Assembly: GCA_947491475.1 (NCBI GenBank)
Contig: CANLKN010000030.1
Span: forward strand, 1 to 37,669
Reading direction: 5' to 3'
Source of the DNA: Akkermansiaceae bacterium
Lineage (GTDB): Bacteria > Verrucomicrobiota > Verrucomicrobiia > Verrucomicrobiales > Akkermansiaceae
Length of the DNA stretch: 37,669 nt
Shown: piece by piece, positions 34,946-37,669 of the stretch
How positions within the stretch are numbered: the first letter of the stretch is position 1
Layout of the letters: each line of letters starts with the position of its first letter
The notes under the pieces: model-generated
Told to the model about the DNA's origin: nothing
Database searches by the model: none
The model's input: the letters and a program-made list of their open reading frames with translations, nothing else
Position numbers and translations under genes: made by a program

Positions 34946-35731
34946 TCATTCAGCGATACCTTCGGGAATCTTGGCGTAAAGGGTATCCGCGTTGACCGTG
35001 GCGATCGCCGCGTTGAGCAGTTCCTCACAGGCATGGACGGAATCAGCCACCAGATTGGACAGACGGTTTTTCAGTATATAGAAAACGATGATGCAGGGAA
35101 TCGCGTTGATCAGTCCCCAGAGGGTGGTGAGCAGGGCCACCGAGATGTCACCCGCCAACTGGCTGGGATCCGCACCGCCGCTCACCTGAAGAGTGCCGAA
35201 GGCGCTGACCATGCCGAGGACGGTGCCTAGAAGCCCCAGCATCGGAGAAGCTTGCGCACATACCGAGATGTAGTTGATCCATGTCATGGTCTTGCGGTTT
35301 TCGTTAACCGTGAAATCCGCCATCGCGTCCTCCACCTGATCGCGGCCGAGGTCCTCGCTACGGGTGGCGTCGATATTGGGGAAGGCATAGGCGACCATTC
35401 TCCCAAGATAGGAGGGGTGGCTTGCTGCCAATTCGATGGCGGAGCGCACGCGGCAGTTGATCATGTGGTCCATCAGCGCCGCCTTGAGATCATCGGGACA
35501 ATACTTGGCCTTGGTCAGCGCCATGAAGTTGTAAACCGCCAGCGCGATGAAGGCGATGATCGCGGCACCGATGAATAGCATCGTCGGGCCACCATCGATT
35601 ACCCATACATCAAGCATCGTTTTAGTCTTGGGAGCGGCACCTTGAGCGAACATGGCTGGAGTGGTGAGCGCAAGGGTCATCAGACTGGCAATGAAGGCCT
35701 GTCCGGAACGGCGGGAGAAATGAGGAATCAT
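34946..35731 (-). CDS. ExbB/TolQ/MotA-family proton channel protein
   Basis: 261 residues. An N-terminal cleavable-looking signal (SLMTLALTTPAMFAQGA) precedes the first conserved helix (TMLFIGAAIIAFIALAVYNF); extra N-terminal segments are known in some ExbB proteins. The hallmark region ASPMLGLLGTVLGMVSAFGT is followed by DISVALLTTLWGLINAIPCI, the two helices that line the motor pore. It forms the stator pentamer around ExbD and converts proton flow to mechanical work. It is first in a five-gene minus-strand cluster, and an intrinsic terminator structure lies in its leader region. Confidence 0.93.
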   Translation of the reverse strand: MIPHFSRRSGQAFIASLMTLALTTPAMFAQGAAPKTKTMLDVWVIDGGPTMLFIGAAIIAFIALAVYNFMALTKAKYCPDDLKAALMDHMINCRVRSAIELAASHPSYLGRMVAYAFPNIDATRSEDLGRDQVEDAMADFTVNENRKTMTWINYISVCAQASPMLGLLGTVLGMVSAFGTLQVSGGADPSQLAGDISVALLTTLWGLINAIPCIIVFYILKNRLSNLVADSVHACEELLNAAIATVNADTLYAKIPEGIAE

Positions 35732-35828
35732 TGGGGTTGCGGTAGGTCAGAGATTTCTTCGCGAACTCTGGAAATTGTGATGGCCCCAGCAAGCAAGAAT
35801 TTCAAAAAAATGCGACCATCCGTCTTTT

Positions 35829-35869
35829 CAAAAAAGCAAAGCCCCGCCGGTGCGGCAGACGGGCCTTGC
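35829..35869 (-). terminator. Intrinsic terminator in the exbB leader, minus strand
   Basis: Read on the minus strand, a stem with arms GCAA/TTGC, GGGC/GCCC and GCCG/CGGC is followed by TTTGCTTTTTTG, a good U-tract. It lies about 100 bases upstream of the exbB start codon in the same direction. It can act as an attenuator of the exbB cluster, or end an unseen minus-strand transcript from further right. Confidence 0.65.
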
Positions 35870-35902
35870 ATCGTCAGGACCAAAGCGCTAGTCAACGGCG
35901 CA

Positions 35903-36541
35903 ATGAGCAGTGCGCGGCCGAAACCACAGAGAAACCCCTCATGGCAGCGCACGCTGCTGCGTGTGCTGCTGATCTGCGCGGGCAGTGTCGCCATCCTGCT
36001 GCCAGCCTGGTTGCCCGATCGACCGGCCGTACCGGTAAGTCGCGGCACGGTGGAGTTGTTGCAAGCCTTCCTGCTGGCGGCGGCGGCCGCCGTGATGCTC
36101 GGTGCCGCACCACACGCCGGAGCATACCGTCCGGTTTGTCGGGTTTTGGCGCTGGGCTTGATCGCTGCATTTGTCGGCGAGATTGAGGATTTTATCTCAG
36201 GGATTCTGCAATGGCCGTTTCCGGAGGCATGGGTGATCGGGGGAATCCTGCTGGTAGCGCTGGTGACGACTTTCAAGCACCGGCGGGTAATGCTGCATTT
36301 CCTCGCCACGTTCGGGCAGCACGCTGGTTCCGGTTTGATTGCCGCAGCCCTGCTGATCATTTATGTATTCAACCGGGTGATCGGGGCTGCTGCGTTTTGG
36401 AAGGCCTCGCTCGGCGATGCTTTCTCGCCGGACATTCCGAAAATCTGTAAAAGCTATCTCGAACTGCTTGCGTGTTATCTGATTTTCATCGGAGCGCTGG
36501 GCTTATCGATCACGCTCGCCCGCCGCAAGGAACCTCTCTGA
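35903..36541 (+). CDS. Six-helix membrane protein, unknown function
   Basis: 212 residues from ATG 35903. Six membrane segments are visible: TLLRVLLICAGSVAILLPAW, ELLQAFLLAAAAAVMLGAAP, VLALGLIAAFVGEIEDFISG, WVIGGILLVALVTTF, GLIAAALLIIYVFNRVIGAA and YLELLACYLIFIGALGLSI. Charged residues inside helices (EIEDF, NRV) could be functional. I do not recognise the family. Longer in-frame starts at 35780 and 35642 would place the terminator stem in coding sequence and are less likely. It ends three bases before trmL, so both are probably one transcript. Confidence 0.7.
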   Translation: MSSARPKPQRNPSWQRTLLRVLLICAGSVAILLPAWLPDRPAVPVSRGTVELLQAFLLAAAAAVMLGAAPHAGAYRPVCRVLALGLIAAFVGEIEDFISGILQWPFPEAWVIGGILLVALVTTFKHRRVMLHFLATFGQHAGSGLIAAALLIIYVFNRVIGAAAFWKASLGDAFSPDIPKICKSYLELLACYLIFIGALGLSITLARRKEPL

Positions 36542-36544
36542 ATC

Positions 36545-37006
36545 ATGTTCCACATTGTTTTGTTAGAACCGGAAATCCCGCACAACGCCGGTGCCGCAGG
36601 CCGCTTGTCGCTGGCTACGGATTCCACGCTGCACCTCATCGAGCCGCTCGGGTTTTCGCTCGATGACAAACACGTCCGCCGCACCGGCCTCGATTACTGG
36701 CACGATGTGAAACTGCATGTCTGGAAATCCTTGCCTGCCCTGCGGGCCGCCGCGGACCCCGGCGCCTCATTCTGGTATCTCAGCACCAAGGCGGGAAACA
36801 CGCCATGGACCGCCGCGTTCAAACCCGGCGACTACCTCGTCTTCGGTCGTGAAACCAAAGGCCTGCCGGAGGAAATCATCCGCAGTGCCGGTGATCGCGC
36901 CCTGCGCATCCCGATGGTCCCCGGCGGCACCCGCAGCCTGAATCTCGCCACCGCCGTGGCCATCGTGCTCTACGAGGCGGTGCGCCAACAAGACCCCGAC
37001 TGGTGA
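36545..37006 (+). CDS. trmL: tRNA (cytidine(34)-2'-O)-methyltransferase
   Basis: 153 residues of SPOUT methyltransferase. EPEIPHNAGAAGR (8-20), FGRETKGLP (100-108), IPM (122-124) and RSLNLATAVAI (130-140) form the trefoil-knot SAM site. TrmL methylates the 2'-hydroxyl of the wobble nucleotide in tRNA-Leu isoacceptors. Length and motifs match the minimal TrmL enzyme with no extra RNA-binding domain. It starts three bases after the membrane protein stop. The DNA after its stop is not coding and carries an intron remnant. Confidence 0.93.
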   Translation: MFHIVLLEPEIPHNAGAAGRLSLATDSTLHLIEPLGFSLDDKHVRRTGLDYWHDVKLHVWKSLPALRAAADPGASFWYLSTKAGNTPWTAAFKPGDYLVFGRETKGLPEEIIRSAGDRALRIPMVPGGTRSLNLATAVAIVLYEAVRQQDPDW

Positions 37007-37282
37007 TGCCACTAGGGAGCGCATGGTAATCAACGGCTACTTTGCGGCATCCGGGAGGCGGACTTTTACGACGAGAGCATCGGATACCGCGGAGGGGTTG
37101 GCCGCCCGCAAGCCGGGAGCTCACGGATGTTCTCTATGGCGGAACCTACCGCTGGGTAACCGTAACCCGCGTGGTTGAAACATTCCCAAGTCCAATATTG
37201 CGCCAATCGCCCAAACCTGCGTGAATCACACTGCCAACAACATCAATCAGGTCCGCCGCGCTCTGCCTGCGCGTCCTCCGAG
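37007..37282 (+). other. Non-coding stretch after trmL, possible 5' part of a degraded group II intron
   Basis: No reading frame here has a recognisable product; the longest (37042-37224, 60 codons) shows no family features. The segment leads directly into the domain V-VI structure. It may be deleted remains of intron domains I-IV, but I cannot fold or match it with confidence. Confidence 0.35.
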
Positions 37283-37355
37283 GAGCCCGGTGCGGTAGTT
37301 CCGCACGCCGGGATCTGCGAGGGGGGTATCAGGCAACTGACGTCCCTACCTTAAT
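37283..37355 (+). ncRNA. Group II intron 3' end (domains V and VI), remnant
   Basis: Domain V: 37283-37315. The lower stem GAGCCCGG/CCGGGATC carries the AGC catalytic triad, a two-base CG bulge sits on the 3' side, and the upper stem is TGCGG/CCGCA with a TAGTT loop. This is the domain V layout, although the usual GNRA loop is replaced and one G-U pair is G-A. Domain VI follows after a short linker (37319-37350): GGGGGG...TATCAG-GCAA-CTGACGTCCCTACC, with an unpaired A at 37348. A 3' end at 37355 would read AT, the AY consensus, seven bases after the branch A. No intron-encoded reverse transcriptase exists, and only 276 bases separate it from trmL, so the intron is incomplete. Confidence 0.65.
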
Positions 37356-37448
37356 CAGCAACAAAATGAACACTGGTTGTGGCCTGTAGTTTTCCTGGCA
37401 GCAGCAGCTTTCCTCTCAAAAATCATCAGAAATAGAGCCGAACAATAA

Positions 37449-37493
37449 AGGGTGCCGCTAAGGCTGAGGGACGAAGCCTTCGTCTGCGCCCTT
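37449..37493. repeat. Compound inverted repeat after a possible minus-strand gene end
   Basis: AAGGGTGC and GCGCCCTT form outer arms at 37448-37493 with one wobble. Inside, AAGGCT/AGCCTT and GACGAAG-C-CTTCGTC offer competing stems. Placed directly at a TTA (minus-strand TAA), it could be a minus-strand transcript end, though it lacks a good T-tract. Confidence 0.4.
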
Positions 37494-37669
37494 ACTTGAC
37501 GGCCATAGCTTCAGCGACGTCTGATGCGTTTTGTGTTTGCAGTGCCGCTGTTAGAGGCTGATGCGACACAAGGTGGGCGGCGATTTGATCGTTTCGCCCG
37601 ATGGGACTGGGGGTGGATTTTCCCGCATCGCACCACCGATGGGAGGTTTGCAAGCCACATGGCGCGGCG
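37492..37669 (-). CDS. Possible 3' end of an unrecognised gene (partial, runs off the window)
   Basis: The minus strand is open from the right edge to a TAA at 37492-37494, giving 58 codons that end in SDVAEAMAVK. The stretch GRNDQIAAHLVSHQPLTAAL looks like a plausible helical protein tail. Codon choice is less GC-biased than in neighbouring genes. I do not recognise it. It could equally be a chance open frame. Confidence 0.3.
   Translation of the reverse strand, partial: AAPCGLQTSHRWCDAGKSTPSPIGRNDQIAAHLVSHQPLTAALQTQNASDVAEAMAVK

Noticed and set aside
33814-35034. 406-codon minus-strand open frame overlapping both exbD genes
   Set aside because: It is a different frame on the same strand as two clear ExbD genes, and its product is arginine-rich nonsense typical of a shifted frame.
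37007-37282. tRNA or CRISPR-like element after trmL
   Set aside because: No cloverleaf with a T-arm consensus and no regularly spaced direct repeats were seen.
1437-37554. Recurring hexamer TGTTAG/CTAACA, for example at 1437, 2299, 3043, 4861, 8068, 10766, 11698, 13349, 14834, 16897, 21505, 33934, 36561 and 37549
   Set aside because: I counted about 14 copies. A rough estimate at about 60% GC gives about 10 to 11 on both strands, so no enrichment is shown. A genome-wide count against a Markov background would decide.

Overview
The window looks like chromosomal DNA from a member of the Verrucomicrobiota, probably order Verrucomicrobiales. The inference rests on high GC content, a DUF1549 protein at the left edge, a Fur-family gene followed by sufC-sufB-sufD, several exported TPR proteins, an ExbB/ExbD/ExbD/TPR cluster, and REP-like intergenic repeats. 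No tRNA, rRNA, CRISPR array or intact transposase was found. Most genes are housekeeping or envelope functions; the accessory signal is concentrated near 25.6 kb and after 37.0 kb.

Layout. 1-5.0 kb: the 5' part of an exported DUF1549 protein (minus), then ilvA, hemW and a membrane-anchored GH75 chitosanase-like protein (plus). 5.0-9.4 kb: a metallo-beta-lactamase-fold hydrolase, a REP-like repeat cluster, an exported coiled-coil ClpP-like protein, a small exported TPR protein (plus), truA and a cytosolic Mn-type superoxide dismutase. 9.5-15.0 kb: rmuC and a membrane-spanning kinase-like TPR protein that has lost the HRD aspartate, then a CPA2-type cation/proton antiporter (minus). 15.1-18.6 kb: one 1159-residue protein, tentatively a pyrophosphate-dependent PEP carboxykinase.

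18.8-23.2 kb: a Fur/PerR-like regulator with a Per-box-like palindrome over its promoter, a small membrane protein, and sufC, sufB, sufD (Fe-S cluster scaffold and ATPase). 23.4-25.5 kb: an HU protein with a clear terminator, a spermidine-synthase-like protein and a TIM-barrel sugar isomerase/epimerase. 25.6-29.7 kb, all minus: a decayed glycosidase fragment, holB (delta prime), an SRPBCC protein, a Tat-exported second superoxide dismutase and a Tat-exported GH5-like protein. The last two share a duplicated promoter and signal-peptide segment.

29.7-35.7 kb, all minus: an ExbB / ExbD / ExbD / 997-residue TPR / 342-residue TPR cluster, which probably forms a proton-motive-force-driven envelope machine. 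35.9-37.0 kb: a six-helix membrane protein and trmL. 37.0-37.67 kb: no complete gene. This stretch holds a convincing group II intron domain V-VI remnant, a structured inverted repeat and the possible 3' end of a minus-strand gene.

Functional themes are oxidative stress and Fe-S chemistry (two superoxide dismutases, PerR-like regulator, SUF), polysaccharide use (GH75, GH5-like, glycosidase remnant, sugar isomerase) and envelope proteins with TPR or coiled-coil domains.
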